A stretch of 64,000 bases of DNA, taken from the NCBI RefSeq assembly GCF_040784915.1, contig NZ_CP160797.1:2594137-2658136 (forward strand). Direction: 5' to 3'. Source of the DNA: Bacillus vallismortis. Its GTDB lineage: Bacteria > Bacillota > Bacilli > Bacillales > Bacillaceae. The notes beneath the pieces were generated by a model. That model saw nothing but the letters and a program-made list of their open reading frames with translations. It did not search any database and was not told the origin of the DNA. Made by a program: the position numbers and the translations under genes. Positions 18,876-28,330 of the stretch are shown piece by piece; position 1 is the first letter of the stretch, and every line of letters begins with the position of its first letter.

Positions 18876-18943
18876 CTAAAATCATTTACTTATTCAGACT
18901 TATATATAATACCACTATAATGGACGGAATGCTAGGCTGATTT

Positions 18944-20023
18944 TCAATGAATTATTGAATTATGAATAATACGCTCATAAAGCTGCAAATATGATTCCGT
19001 AATGAGCCGGGGATGGTGTAGTTTGATCACTTGTTCTCTGCCGGCTTCTTTTATCCGGCGGGCTCTTTCCCGGTCTTTTAAAAACCTGTCCAGCAGATCA
19101 GCCGCTTCCTGCGCGCGCGTAAAATCAACGGTGAATGCTGTTTTGTCGTGAAGGGCAAAGTCACAAAAACCGCCCGACTGAGAAACGGCAGTCAGCACAC
19201 CTTGTTCCATGCTTTCTTGCGCGGCAAGCCCAAACGGCTCATAAAAACTAGGGAAAACAGCCATTTCACAGTGAGACAGAAACGTTCTGATGTCTCTTCT
19301 ATGCAGAAACGGCAGGAACATAACACGTTCCTTCAAATTCAATGCTGCAGCCAGTTTTTCATAGGAGGAGAGAGACGGACCTTCCCCAGCCAGCACCAAA
19401 TGCAGGTCAGGCTGACGCCGCCTCAGGATAGCAAACACCTTTAACAGCTGAGAAAAACCTTTTTCCGGAACAAACCTACCAAACGAAAATATGAACCTTC
19501 CATTCATGTTCCTTGGAACTTCCCCCTTTTCCTCCTCCATAGATGCAGGGCTTGGGATGACAGTTATTTTTTCACGTGCTGCCTTATCAAGCGACCGTTT
19601 CATAAAAGAGCTTAGTACAATCAATTCATCAGCAGATTCTATCAGGAGCCGTTCGGTCTGCAGTCTGTATGGATGCGGGGCTTCTTGGCACGCCTTCTTC
19701 CTTTCGCTTTCAAGACCGTGGATAGTCACTGCAAGCGGGATGCCAAGCCGTTGTTTCAAATAATGAGCAGCGGGAGCTGTCATATCATCATGGGCATGAA
19801 TCAGATCGAAACGCTCATTGCAGGATAACACATGCTGAACCATTGTAAAGTTAGCATCAGCCATAAAATCTTCAAACTTCGCATATGAAAACAGCCGCCT
19901 GCTTGGAGTAAAAACAGTTATGTTGATATGCGGGTTTAAATAAGAAATAAGACGGTTTAAATGGACACCGAGCCCGCTTTTCGGCTCATGAGGATGTTCA
20001 AGTGAAAGCATGAGAACGTTCAT
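18944..20023 (-). CDS. yqgM: GT4-family glycosyltransferase YqgM
   Basis: 359 residues from the ATG at 20023 (AGGAGGGG upstream); 18 codons of upstream open frame overlap yqgL and are not used. Two Rossmann domains of a GT-B enzyme: N-terminal SGLGVHLNRL glycine-rich loop and HAHDD near 95, C-terminal FGRFVPEKGF near 200 and the E-x7-E motif region PSFYEPFGLAAQESME near 285-300. The donor and acceptor are unknown. Its start overlaps the yqgL stop by 4 bases, so the two are translationally coupled. Confidence 0.88.
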   Translation of the reverse strand: MNVLMLSLEHPHEPKSGLGVHLNRLISYLNPHINITVFTPSRRLFSYAKFEDFMADANFTMVQHVLSCNERFDLIHAHDDMTAPAAHYLKQRLGIPLAVTIHGLESERKKACQEAPHPYRLQTERLLIESADELIVLSSFMKRSLDKAAREKITVIPSPASMEEEKGEVPRNMNGRFIFSFGRFVPEKGFSQLLKVFAILRRRQPDLHLVLAGEGPSLSSYEKLAAALNLKERVMFLPFLHRRDIRTFLSHCEMAVFPSFYEPFGLAAQESMEQGVLTAVSQSGGFCDFALHDKTAFTVDFTRAQEAADLLDRFLKDRERARRIKEAGREQVIKLHHPRLITESYLQLYERIIHNSIIH

Positions 20024-20490
20024 CTTTCTTTTTCCCCTCCTCCATAACACGTGTAGGCAGAAAATTTCTTCTCCCACCAGGTGTACGCGTCCTCAGCCTG
20101 AAAGCTTTTTAGATCACTAACCCCATTTTCCGCAAGATAGATGTCCTCTGTATCCGCGAGCTTGAGAGAGACATTCATTGAGTTAACTATTCTGTATTCA
20201 GCCCGATATACAGCATCACCAGCTGCCTGTCCAATTGTCCATTCCCCTTTATGATACGTTATGCGTTTCGTCCTGACAGCTTCGATGTTTTTTCTTTTGA
20301 TGACAATGCGCAATTCTTTTATCATATCCCGCGGGCTTTCGAAAAGCACAGCTTCAGCCAGCCGCATTGTTTCTTCTGAGATGTCCCAGCGTACGGTCAA
20401 GGTGCGGGCGTTTTGAATCATCATATCGAATGTATCCCTAAAAAAAGAAAACTTATGTCGTATATTATAGAGAAATGGGTATTGATCCAT
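20020..20490 (-). CDS. yqgL: Conserved protein YqgL, unknown function
   Basis: 156 residues if the ATG at 20490 is used; its ribosome-binding site (AAAGGAG) is far, at about 14 bases. An in-frame ATG at 20424 would give 134 residues beginning MMIQNARTLTVRWD, with only a weak AGGGA upstream. The sequence is polar with no membrane helix and no motif I recognise. Coupling to yqgM (ATGA overlap) suggests a joint role. Confidence 0.7.
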   Translation of the reverse strand: MDQYPFLYNIRHKFSFFRDTFDMMIQNARTLTVRWDISEETMRLAEAVLFESPRDMIKELRIVIKRKNIEAVRTKRITYHKGEWTIGQAAGDAVYRAEYRIVNSMNVSLKLADTEDIYLAENGVSDLKSFQAEDAYTWWEKKFSAYTCYGGGEKER

Positions 20491-20669
20491 AGATTTTTAA
20501 CATTCTCCTTTCCTATCGTTCACTCGGTGTTCCTATTAAATCATTACATAGAGTGGAAGCAAAGAAAGACTTCTCGACAAAATCTCGTTTTTTTCGCGAA
20601 TACCTTTAGAATCTATTGGTTTTATGGTATAAAAAAGAAGGATAAAAAAAGAATAGAAGGTGATGAAAC

Positions 20670-21023
20670 GTGGAAATTGCTATTATTGCGTTGTTTATCG
20701 TCAGTATAGCGCTAATTGCATTCTCATATTCTCAAAGAGATCCGATGAAAGATGTAGAGCAAGAGCTCGAAACACTGCAGCTTTCTGCGATGCAGGAAAT
20801 TTACAAGCTCAAAAAGAAAATGACAGTGCTTGAGGAAGAATTACTGGAAACAAACCTTGTCATCCGCAAATCAAAGCATAGCGATATCAATCAAAAGATC
20901 GCTAAACAAATACTTTCAAAATATAATAATGGCATGTCCGCTGAAGCGATCGCTAAAGCTGAGCATGTATCAGTGGAAGACGTAAATACGATTATCAAAG
21001 ATAACGAGAGGGTGCTCGTATGA
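20670..21023 (+). CDS. yqzD: YqzD, membrane-anchored coiled-coil protein
   Basis: 117 residues from a GTG at 20670 behind GAAGGTGAT. One N-terminal membrane helix (2-19), a heptad-rich segment (about 28-62), and a C-terminal helix-turn-helix-like region (AEAIAKAEHVSVEDVNTII). Its stop overlaps the yqzC start (ATGA), forming a two-gene unit. No established function; the HTH-like part could as well be a protein-binding helix pair. Confidence 0.8.
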   Translation: MEIAIIALFIVSIALIAFSYSQRDPMKDVEQELETLQLSAMQEIYKLKKKMTVLEEELLETNLVIRKSKHSDINQKIAKQILSKYNNGMSAEAIAKAEHVSVEDVNTIIKDNERVLV

Positions 21024-21484
21024 CAAAACGGGGCATTCAGGCATTTGCAGGCGGCATTATTTTAGCGACAGCCGTTCTTGCAGCTGTTTTTTATCTAACA
21101 GACGAAGACCAGGCCGCTGCTGTAAAAGAAAATAAAACAGTAACCGAACAAGATGTGAGCAATTACCTCGATTCTAAAAAAATGGTTTCTGTTAACCGTG
21201 ATGAATATCAAAAACTTCTTGATTCAAAAGAGAAATCCTTGAACGATGACAGCAGCTCAGACACAAAAAAAGACAAAGTCAAAACATACAAGCTCACCAT
21301 TAAAGACGGCATGAGCACCGCAGATGTATCAGCTATTCTTGAAAAAGAAGGCATCATCTCCTCGGCTCAAGACTTTAATGACTATGTCATTGATGCCGGC
21401 TATCACAAAGAAATCCGCGCCGGTGAGTTTAAAGTAAAATCAGACATGAGTTTCAAAAAGATCGTAAAAACATTAACACGATAA
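21020..21484 (+). CDS. yqzC: YqzC, membrane protein with YceG/MltG-like domain
   Basis: 154 residues: a membrane helix at 8-26, a Ser/Asp/Lys-rich linker (about 70-90), and a C-terminal domain (about 90-154: YKLTIKDGMSTADVSAILEKEGIIS...GEFKVKSDMSFKKIVKTL) that resembles the LysM-like/YceG N-terminal module of the lytic transglycosylase MltG, without its catalytic part. It therefore probably sits outside the membrane next to peptidoglycan. Followed by a terminator. Confidence 0.8.
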   Translation: MTKRGIQAFAGGIILATAVLAAVFYLTDEDQAAAVKENKTVTEQDVSNYLDSKKMVSVNRDEYQKLLDSKEKSLNDDSSSDTKKDKVKTYKLTIKDGMSTADVSAILEKEGIISSAQDFNDYVIDAGYHKEIRAGEFKVKSDMSFKKIVKTLTR

Positions 21485-21515
21485 AAAAACAGGCTGACTG
21501 TCAGCCTGTTTTTTT
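21483..21515. terminator. Bidirectional terminator between yqzC and pstBB
   Basis: A 15-bp A/T-flanked stem with a CTG loop; T-runs on both strands serve the convergent yqzC and pst operons. Confidence 0.9.
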
Positions 21516-22296
21516 ATCCAAACTTTCCTGTAATGTAATCGAGGGTTCTTTGATCCTGCGGGTTAGAGAACATTTTATTGGTATTGTCACATTCAACAAG
21601 CTCGCCCATGTAGAAAAAGGCGGTTTGATCAGAAACCCTTGCTGCCTGCTGCATGTTGTGCGTAACGATTACAATAGTATATTTATTTTTCAGCTCAAGA
21701 ATCAGTTCTTCAATTTTTCTCGTTGAAATTGGATCTAGTGCAGATGTCGGTTCATCCATCAGCAAAATATCAGGATTTGTCGCAAGCGCTCTGGCGATAC
21801 AGAGACGCTGCTGCTGGCCGCCTGATAGAGAAAGGGCTGATGAATGCAATCGATCCTTCACCTCATCCCATAACGCCACGTCTTTTAATGACTTTTCCAC
21901 AATGTCTTGAAGCTTCTTTTTATTTTTGGTGCCGTGGACTCTCGGTCCGTAAGCGACATTATCAAAGATAGATTGCGGAAACGGGTTCCCTTTTTGAAAT
22001 ACCATGCCGATATTTTTTCGTAAATCCACGATATCCACTTTATCCTTTAAAATGTTGCTGCCATTATAATTCAGTTCACCTGCAAGCTTTACATTCGGCG
22101 TCATTTGAATCATTAAATTCAATGTTTTAATGAAGGTCGATTTCCCGCATCCTGACGGCCCGATAATCGCGGTGATCTCGTTTTCATGAATACTCAAATT
22201 GATATTTTTTAAAGCGTGATGCTGTCCATACCATAAGTCCATTCCATTGACTTGATAGACTTCCTGTTTCATTACAGCTTCGGTAGCAATACTCAT
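21514..22296 (-). CDS. pstBB: Phosphate ABC transporter ATPase PstBB
   Basis: 260 residues with Walker [10 protein letters not shown] near 46-54, Q-loop VFQKGNPFP, signature LSGGQQQR near 155, Walker [13 protein letters not shown] and the H-loop VTHNMQQA. PstB family: drives high-affinity phosphate uptake through PstC-PstA. It is the last gene of pstS-pstC-pstA-pstBA-pstBB and a close paralogue of the upstream pstBA, a duplication typical of B. subtilis. Confidence 0.96.
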   Translation of the reverse strand: MSIATEAVMKQEVYQVNGMDLWYGQHHALKNINLSIHENEITAIIGPSGCGKSTFIKTLNLMIQMTPNVKLAGELNYNGSNILKDKVDIVDLRKNIGMVFQKGNPFPQSIFDNVAYGPRVHGTKNKKKLQDIVEKSLKDVALWDEVKDRLHSSALSLSGGQQQRLCIARALATNPDILLMDEPTSALDPISTRKIEELILELKNKYTIVIVTHNMQQAARVSDQTAFFYMGELVECDNTNKMFSNPQDQRTLDYITGKFG

Positions 22297-22306
22297 TGCC
22301 GCCCTC

Positions 22307-23116
22307 CTATCCGAATTTCCCGTTTATATAATCCTCTGTCTTTTGCTGTTCCGGACTGGTGAAAATTTGTTCAGTCTGCCCGTATTCTACAAGCTCGCCG
22401 TTTAAAAAGAATGCCGTCCGGTCAGAAACCCGCAGCGCCTGCTGCATATTGTGCGTGACAATAATAATTGAGTATTCGCTTTTCAGTTGTGTTATTAATT
22501 CTTCTATTTTTGCATTTGAAATCGGATCTAGCGCTGAAGCTGGTTCATCCAGCAGAAGAACGGCCGGCTTCATCGCAAGCGTTCTCGCGATGCATAAACG
22601 CTGCTGCTGGCCGCCTGATAACGAAAGTGCAGACGAATGCAAACGATCCTTCACCTCATCCCAGAGCGCTGCTTTTGTTAAGCTTTCTTCCACAATCTCA
22701 TCTAAAACAGCTTTATTCCGCTCTCCAGCATATTTCAAGGCATGTGTGATATTCGCATAAATCGATTTCGGAAATGGATTCGGTTTTTGGAAAACCATTC
22801 CGATTTCTCTTCTTAAGCTGACAACATTAATATTGCCGCCCAGTATATTTAATCCTTCATAAAGGATTTCACCTTCAGCCCTTGCAGAAGGAATTAAATC
22901 ATTCATTCGGTTAATGTTTCTCAAAAAAGTGGACTTTCCGCACCCTGACGGTCCAATCAAAGCGGTCACCGCATTTTTTTCAATATCCATATTCACGCGG
23001 TGAACTGCCTGTTTATCTCCGTAAAAAATAGACAGATCTTTCACTTCGAGCACGTGGCGCTGTTTCGGAACGAAAACAGCACGTTCAGGCTTTTCTTTTA
23101 CCATTTGTTCAGACAT
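22307..23116 (-). CDS. pstBA: Phosphate ABC transporter ATPase PstBA
   Basis: 269 residues from the ATG at 23116 (the open frame continues 21 codons into pstA). Walker [10 protein letters not shown] near 53-61, [28 protein letters not shown] and VTHNMQQA. It has a longer N-terminal tail ([17 protein letters not shown]) than PstBB. Ten bases separate its stop from the pstBB start. Confidence 0.96.
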   Translation of the reverse strand: MSEQMVKEKPERAVFVPKQRHVLEVKDLSIFYGDKQAVHRVNMDIEKNAVTALIGPSGCGKSTFLRNINRMNDLIPSARAEGEILYEGLNILGGNINVVSLRREIGMVFQKPNPFPKSIYANITHALKYAGERNKAVLDEIVEESLTKAALWDEVKDRLHSSALSLSGGQQQRLCIARTLAMKPAVLLLDEPASALDPISNAKIEELITQLKSEYSIIIVTHNMQQALRVSDRTAFFLNGELVEYGQTEQIFTSPEQQKTEDYINGKFG

Positions 23117-23136
23117 GTTTTTCGCCTCTTTCCGTT

Positions 23137-24021
23137 CTAATTTGCCGTAAGCTTTTTGTAGATCATCGTGCCAAGCCATCTCGCTGCGAGATTAAATACA
23201 AGAACAGAAATGACCAGCACCGCAGAACCTCCGTTGGCAATCGCTTCAGCATCCGGAATAATTCCTTGCGTATTTACGTTCCAAATGTGAACCGCAAGTG
23301 TTTCAGCGGGCCTGAAGATATTAAATGGCGATGTTTCAGAAAACGGGTTCCATTCCGTAAAATTAAGACGCGGTGTTGTCAGACCGGCTGTAAATAATAA
23401 TGCCGCCGCTTCCCCGAACACCCTTCCTGACGCTAAAATCGCTCCGGTGATGATAGAAGGGATTGCACTTGGAATTAAAACCGTTTTTACGGTATGCCAG
23501 CGTGATACACCTAAAGCGAGAGAGGCTTCCTTCAAATCTTTAGGGACTGAACGAATCGCGTCTTCTGTCACACGCACCATGACAGGAAGGTTAAAAACAG
23601 TTAATGCAAGCGCCCCGCCTATGATCGTATATCCCCAGCCTGTTAAGTTAACAAACATCAATAATCCAAACATCCCAATCACAATTGACGGAAGAGATGA
23701 AAGCACCTCTATACATGTTCTGATGAAATCAGTCACTTTGTTATTAGGCGCGTACTCAGCCATGAACACTCCGCCGCCCACACCGAGCGGGATTGTAATC
23801 AGCATCGTGATAAACAAAATATAAAAGGAGTTGAACAGCTGGTCGCGTATTCCTCCTCCAGCTGCAATGGCACTTGATTTTGTCGTAATAAAGTCGAAGC
23901 TGAGCTGGGAAACACCGTTAATAATAATATAGGAAAATAAGCCTACCAGAATTGCCGCGATAATGGCTGCGCATAAACCAAATATTCCAGTTGCCAGTTT
24001 ATCTGTTATTTTGCGGTTCAT
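23137..24021 (-). CDS. pstA: Phosphate ABC transporter permease PstA
   Basis: 294 residues with six membrane segments and the EAA loop ([29 protein letters not shown]) that contacts the ATPases. The ATG shares its first base with the pstC stop (TAATG), with GGAGGAAAG upstream, so translation is coupled to pstC. Confidence 0.96.
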   Translation of the reverse strand: MNRKITDKLATGIFGLCAAIIAAILVGLFSYIIINGVSQLSFDFITTKSSAIAAGGGIRDQLFNSFYILFITMLITIPLGVGGGVFMAEYAPNNKVTDFIRTCIEVLSSLPSIVIGMFGLLMFVNLTGWGYTIIGGALALTVFNLPVMVRVTEDAIRSVPKDLKEASLALGVSRWHTVKTVLIPSAIPSIITGAILASGRVFGEAAALLFTAGLTTPRLNFTEWNPFSETSPFNIFRPAETLAVHIWNVNTQGIIPDAEAIANGGSAVLVISVLVFNLAARWLGTMIYKKLTAN

Positions 24022-24950
24022 TACACTTTCCTCCTAGATGACAAGTAGCGGATAAACAGGATGAACAAGAATGACATCACCAGAAGCACAAGCCCCATTG
24101 ACCACAGCGTATTGTTTTCAACGCTGCCGTATGTGGTATGCCCCATATTCAGCGTAATGATCGTTGTCAGGGTTCCGGCAGTGTCAAACAGGCTTTCCGG
24201 CAATACTCTTGTATTTCCAATGACCATCTGAACAGCCAAAGCTTCGCCAAACGCCCGTGCCATACCAAGCACAACAGCCGTCATTAATGTCGGAAAAGCT
24301 GCGGGTACAAGTACTTTTCTGATCGTCTGCCATCTTGTCGCACCGAGCGCATAAGAACCTTCTCTTAAACTCTTCGGAAGAGAAGCCATCGCATCAGCAG
24401 AGATCGATGTAATGGTCGGCAGGATCATAATGGAAAGGACAATCGTTCCCGCCAATAAACTGTGCCCTGTTCCGCTCGATTTGAACTGAGCGATAAACGG
24501 CACTAATACTGTAAGACCTATGAATCCATAAACAACAGATGGAATGCCGACTAAAAGCTCAATCACCGGCTGCAGTACTTTCTTTCCCCAATTCGGCGCA
24601 ATTTCTGTCATAAAAATCGCACCTGCAATGCCGAGCGGCGCAGCAATGAGTGCAGAAAGAATCGTTACTGCAAATGATCCAAAAATAAATGGAAGCACTC
24701 CATATTTCGGATCCGTATCTGTAGGGTTCCAATTTAGGCTCGTTAAGAATTCAATTGGGCTTACACCATTTACAAGAAAAGATTGCAGCCCCTTCACGCC
24801 GAGGAAAATGGTGATCGCAACAGATGCCGAAATCATAATAAGCGCACAAGCTGTCACAATCATTCTTCCCCGAACTTCATCCAATTGCCGATTTTGCCTT
24901 GAGCTGATTAAACGCTCGCTCACAGACATATTTTCTCTATTGTTTATCAT
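24021..24950 (-). CDS. pstC: Phosphate ABC transporter permease PstC
   Basis: 309 residues; an N-terminal cytoplasmic stretch then six membrane segments and an EAA loop (EGSYALGATRWQTIRKVLVPAAFPTLMT). Pairs with PstA as the membrane channel for phosphate delivered by PstS. 68 bases separate it from pstS. Confidence 0.96.
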   Translation of the reverse strand: MINNRENMSVSERLISSRQNRQLDEVRGRMIVTACALIMISASVAITIFLGVKGLQSFLVNGVSPIEFLTSLNWNPTDTDPKYGVLPFIFGSFAVTILSALIAAPLGIAGAIFMTEIAPNWGKKVLQPVIELLVGIPSVVYGFIGLTVLVPFIAQFKSSGTGHSLLAGTIVLSIMILPTITSISADAMASLPKSLREGSYALGATRWQTIRKVLVPAAFPTLMTAVVLGMARAFGEALAVQMVIGNTRVLPESLFDTAGTLTTIITLNMGHTTYGSVENNTLWSMGLVLLVMSFLFILFIRYLSSRRKV

Positions 24951-25018
24951 TGTTTTACACTCCTATGAATGTGTTAAGAGGAGAAACGGTTGCCACCGCA
25001 CTCCTCTATTTATAAAGA

Positions 25019-25921
25019 TCAGCTTTGCTTCCCGTTGGCATCGCGTGTCACTTTCATATCAGTAACCGGAATGTACCCTTGGTCGGTAACAATGCTTTTT
25101 TGAATGTCATCACTCTTTAAATAATCAAGGAATTCCTTAGCTAAATCTGTCGCTTCACCTTTTGTGTAAGAATGCTGATAAGCCCAAATTGGATACTCGC
25201 CAGCTGCAACATTTTTCGCTTCAGGTTTTACACCGTCAATAGATAGAGCAGTTACTTTGTCATCTGTTAAATATGAGAATGCAAGATACCCAATCGCTCC
25301 CGAAGTATCAGCAATGATTTTTTTCACTGTGTTAGATGAATCTTCAGTAATGCCTTCTGCAGGTTCTTCTCCGTCAAGCGCATATTTCACAAATGTAGCA
25401 CGTGTGCCAGAAGAATCAGGACGGTTTACAAGTGTGATCTTTTGGTCTTTGCCGCCAAGCTCTTTCCAGTTTTTGATTTTGCCGGTGAAGATTTTTTTCA
25501 ACTCATCTTTTGAAATATCCTTCACACCGGCATCAGGGTTTACAGCTGCTGCCATACCCACTACTGCGACTTGATGATCGACTAGCGCTTTTGCATCAAT
25601 TCCTTCTTTTTCTTCAGCAAAAACATCTGAATTCCCGATCTGAACAGCTCCTTCAGAAACTTGAGAAAGCCCTGTTCCAGAACCGCCAGCTTGCACCTGT
25701 ATATCTGCATCAGGGTTTTCTTCCATAAATTTTTCTGCGGCAGCGAGTACTAATGGCTGCATAGCAGATGAACCAGAAATGGTTAAAGATCCTGATGCCT
25801 TTTCTTCCCCTTTTGCAGAATCGCTATTCGATTTTTCACTTTCTCCTGCATTTCCGCATGCAGCTGCAATCATCATAAAAGCAGCCATTAGAAGCATAAG
25901 CACCCATTTGTTTTTTTTCAT
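25019..25921 (-). CDS. pstS: Phosphate-binding lipoprotein PstS
   Basis: 300 residues from the ATG at 25921; the open frame continues 54 codons upstream through the PHO boxes and is not coding. Signal peptide with lipobox ending C22. The phosphate-binding signatures of the family are visible: SGSSAMQPL near 55, GGSGTGLSQ near 90 and NRPDSSGTR near 180. Anchored on the outer membrane face, it hands phosphate to PstC/PstA. Induced by PhoP-P at phosphate starvation. Confidence 0.97.
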   Translation of the reverse strand: MKKNKWVLMLLMAAFMMIAAACGNAGESEKSNSDSAKGEEKASGSLTISGSSAMQPLVLAAAEKFMEENPDADIQVQAGGSGTGLSQVSEGAVQIGNSDVFAEEKEGIDAKALVDHQVAVVGMAAAVNPDAGVKDISKDELKKIFTGKIKNWKELGGKDQKITLVNRPDSSGTRATFVKYALDGEEPAEGITEDSSNTVKKIIADTSGAIGYLAFSYLTDDKVTALSIDGVKPEAKNVAAGEYPIWAYQHSYTKGEATDLAKEFLDYLKSDDIQKSIVTDQGYIPVTDMKVTRDANGKQS

Positions 25922-25983
25922 TTCCTGAATTCCCCCTGCATATAATGTGTAATTTGTCCTACACGTATAGAATAAAGGTTCTG

Positions 25984-26022
25984 TGTAAAAAGGGTTTGAA
26001 TCGAATGTTAAGGTTTTGTAAA
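25984..26022 (-). promoter_or_regulatory. PhoP-binding (PHO) box array of the pst operon
   Basis: Four TT-hexamers on the minus strand, TTTACA (26017-26022), TTAACA (26006-26011), TTCAAA (25995-26000) and TTTACA (25984-25989), lie at exact 11-bp steps. This is the known PhoP-P operator layout, located 60-100 bases upstream of the pstS start. Confidence 0.88.
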
Positions 26023-26040
26023 TCAATGCGTTTTTTTGTA

Positions 26041-26071
26041 TAAAAAAAACGCCCACATCATGTGAGCGTTT
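26041..26071 (-). terminator. Terminator of pbpA
   Basis: Stem AACGCTCACA with TGTGGGCGTT (one G-T pair), loop TGA, followed by eight Ts on the minus strand. It overlaps the last codons of pbpA. Confidence 0.85.
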
Positions 26072-26075
26072 CATT

Positions 26076-28217
26076 TTAGTCATTAGAAGACGTTGCGTTT
26101 TCTTCGATTTTGTCTTTATTCTTTTGCTGAGTATCTTCTTTGTCCTGCTTCGATTTCAGCTCAAAATATTTATCCAATACTTCTCTGCCGATTTCGTTTG
26201 TAATGGTATATTTAGCGCCATAATCAATATAAGCCCAAGGTACTACGACAGAGATCGCAATCTCAGGATTATCGGCCGGCGCATAAGCGACAAGTGTCGT
26301 ATTATAAGCCGCTGTTCCTGTTTTTGATTTATCAGGCCCATCATAGAAAGACTGCGCTGTTCCTGTTTTGCCGGCAGGCTGATAGGAAGCTGAAGCAAAT
26401 TGGGTCGCGGCTGTCCCTTTTGTCATCACTCGTCTGAACCCGGCCTGTACCTCTTTAATATAATCGCTTTTCATATCAATTTTATTCAGCACTTCAGGCT
26501 GAACAGATTGTACAACTGCTCCGATCCCTTTTTCAGCATTGGGTTCTCTGACTTCTTTTACAAGCTGAGGCTTCAAACGATAGCCCCCGTTTGCAATCGT
26601 TGATACGTATTGCGCCAGTTCCAACGGTGTATAAGTATCGTACTGACCGATCGCATAGTCAAGCAAAAATCCCGTCAATCTGTTTGTTCCTTTATAGCCT
26701 GTCATTTCATTCGGAAGATCAATTCCAGTTTTGACACCCAATCCAAATTGGCTAAAATGATTACGGAATGTATCAAAGGCCGCAGTATCAATCGGTAAAG
26801 CTTGATGTGGTTTATACTCGCCTTTACCGATTGCAATCGCAGTTTTAAACATAAATACGTTGGAAGACTGCTCTAACGCTCTTTGAATATTAACCGAACC
26901 TAAATTCTTCCAAGATTTTTTACCATTTTTATCTTGACCGATATATAACGGCTCATCTTGAAAAACCGTATTTAAGTTGATGGCGCCGGTTTGAAGACCC
27001 GTTAGTACGGTTGCACCTTTAACAGCTGATCCCATGGCATAGGATGAAGTCATATTTCCTAATGCATAATCATCAAACTTGTATGCCCCATTTTCTAGTT
27101 TAATCTGCTTGCCCGCCATTGTCAGCACTTCACCGTTTCTTGGATCCATCATGACAACGAAAGCGCGGTCTAACAATTGAGTGCTTGCTCTTGCTTTAGC
27201 TGATTTTAAATTCTTCTCAATGATTTTTTCAACTGACTTTTGCAAATCAATATCAATCGTAAGCACGAGATCTTTACCGGCTTTGCCTTCAGAAACGGTT
27301 TTCGTTCCCGTGACATTGCCGTTTGAATCTGTAATGTTTTCTACCTTTGCTTTTTGTCCTTGAAGAAGGCTTTCGTATTGGTATTCCAAATAGCTTTTTC
27401 CGACCCTGTCATTTCGGCTGTAGCCAAGCGACAGATAATGCTCGAGCAAATTGGACGGCAATCCTTCATCAGAGCTGGAAACACTTCCGAGCACTGAACG
27501 GAGAAGGTTTTTATACGGATAGTCACGTTCCCAATCGGACGTGACATCAACACCCGGCAGTTCGTCTAAATGTTCACTTACCACTGCCATTTCCTTCGCT
27601 GATACATCTTCATTTTTGATATATTGAGGGGTCAATGCGTATCCTGAATCCATCTGTCTTTTGATGGCGAGGATCTGCATGTCTTTATCCGTCAGGTCAT
27701 TCATCTGCTTGTCAGTAATTCGTTTTAGCTGAAGCTGATATAAATCGTTATCGGATAATTTTTTGTCTTCTGCCTGCTGTCTTTCTTGAGAGGTAATCAG
27801 CTTTTTGGCTTCTTTTGGCCTAGTCAAAATCCAATAATCCTTTTTATCCCGTTCTGTTACTTTTTTTGTATCGACTTTAATCATCTCAGACAGCTTTTTT
27901 GCGATCTTTAAACGCTGCTCTTGCGAGGTCGATTTAGATCTGGTGTATGTGATTGCGTTTAAAGCCTTATTTGTCACGATGGCATTAAAGTTTCGATCAT
28001 AAATTTTACCGCGCGGCACTGCGGAGCTGACTTCACTTTGTTCCTGCTTATTGGCTTGATTTTTGTAATCATCGCCTTGCACGATCTGCTTGATCCCCAG
28101 TTCCACAATGATCCAGGTAAATATAACAAAGGCGGCCAAGAATAAAATATTCAGCCGGATCGGCAGCGACTTCTTTTTCTCTTTATGATTTTGTGTTTTT
28201 GGTTTATTTCTCCTCAT
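26076..28217 (-). CDS. pbpA: Penicillin-binding protein 2A (class B transpeptidase)
   Basis: 713 residues. Single membrane anchor (about 20-42), PBP dimer domain (about 60-310), then transpeptidase domain with the active-site S397-x-x-K400 (SAVK), SSN at 451-453 and KTGTAQS near 632. A class B PBP cross-links peptidoglycan strands with SEDS partners; in B. subtilis PbpA acts with RodA in cylindrical wall growth and spore outgrowth. The C-terminal tail is long, charged and Lys/Asp/Gln rich. Confidence 0.95.
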   Translation of the reverse strand: MRRNKPKTQNHKEKKKSLPIRLNILFLAAFVIFTWIIVELGIKQIVQGDDYKNQANKQEQSEVSSAVPRGKIYDRNFNAIVTNKALNAITYTRSKSTSQEQRLKIAKKLSEMIKVDTKKVTERDKKDYWILTRPKEAKKLITSQERQQAEDKKLSDNDLYQLQLKRITDKQMNDLTDKDMQILAIKRQMDSGYALTPQYIKNEDVSAKEMAVVSEHLDELPGVDVTSDWERDYPYKNLLRSVLGSVSSSDEGLPSNLLEHYLSLGYSRNDRVGKSYLEYQYESLLQGQKAKVENITDSNGNVTGTKTVSEGKAGKDLVLTIDIDLQKSVEKIIEKNLKSAKARASTQLLDRAFVVMMDPRNGEVLTMAGKQIKLENGAYKFDDYALGNMTSSYAMGSAVKGATVLTGLQTGAINLNTVFQDEPLYIGQDKNGKKSWKNLGSVNIQRALEQSSNVFMFKTAIAIGKGEYKPHQALPIDTAAFDTFRNHFSQFGLGVKTGIDLPNEMTGYKGTNRLTGFLLDYAIGQYDTYTPLELAQYVSTIANGGYRLKPQLVKEVREPNAEKGIGAVVQSVQPEVLNKIDMKSDYIKEVQAGFRRVMTKGTAATQFASASYQPAGKTGTAQSFYDGPDKSKTGTAAYNTTLVAYAPADNPEIAISVVVPWAYIDYGAKYTITNEIGREVLDKYFELKSKQDKEDTQQKNKDKIEENATSSND

Positions 28218-28240
28218 AACATCACCTTTTTCTATTTACA

Positions 28241-28268
28241 GAAAGAAAAGACACTCAAGTAAGAGTGC
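28241..28268 (-). terminator. Probable terminator of yqgE
   Basis: A 6-7 bp stem (CACTC/GAGTG core, loop of 6) followed on the minus strand by TTTTCTTTC, in the yqgE-pbpA gap. Read-through into pbpA is possible. Confidence 0.55.
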
Positions 28269-28330
28269 CAGTTTTCATTTTAAAGGTTTTTTCGACTTTT
28301 TTCTACAGATAACCCCTTTTTGACAAAAAA

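Noticed and set aside
22359-22760. 133-codon plus-strand frame inside pstBA, with a similar frame inside pstBB (21653-21910)
   Set aside because: The two antisense frames resemble each other only because the two ATPases are paralogues; neither has a ribosome-binding site.
28319-28327. A second TTTGACAAA (Spo0A-box match) between yqgE and pbpA
   Set aside because: It sits just past the yqgE stop, away from any visible promoter, in an A/T-rich run where chance matches are frequent.
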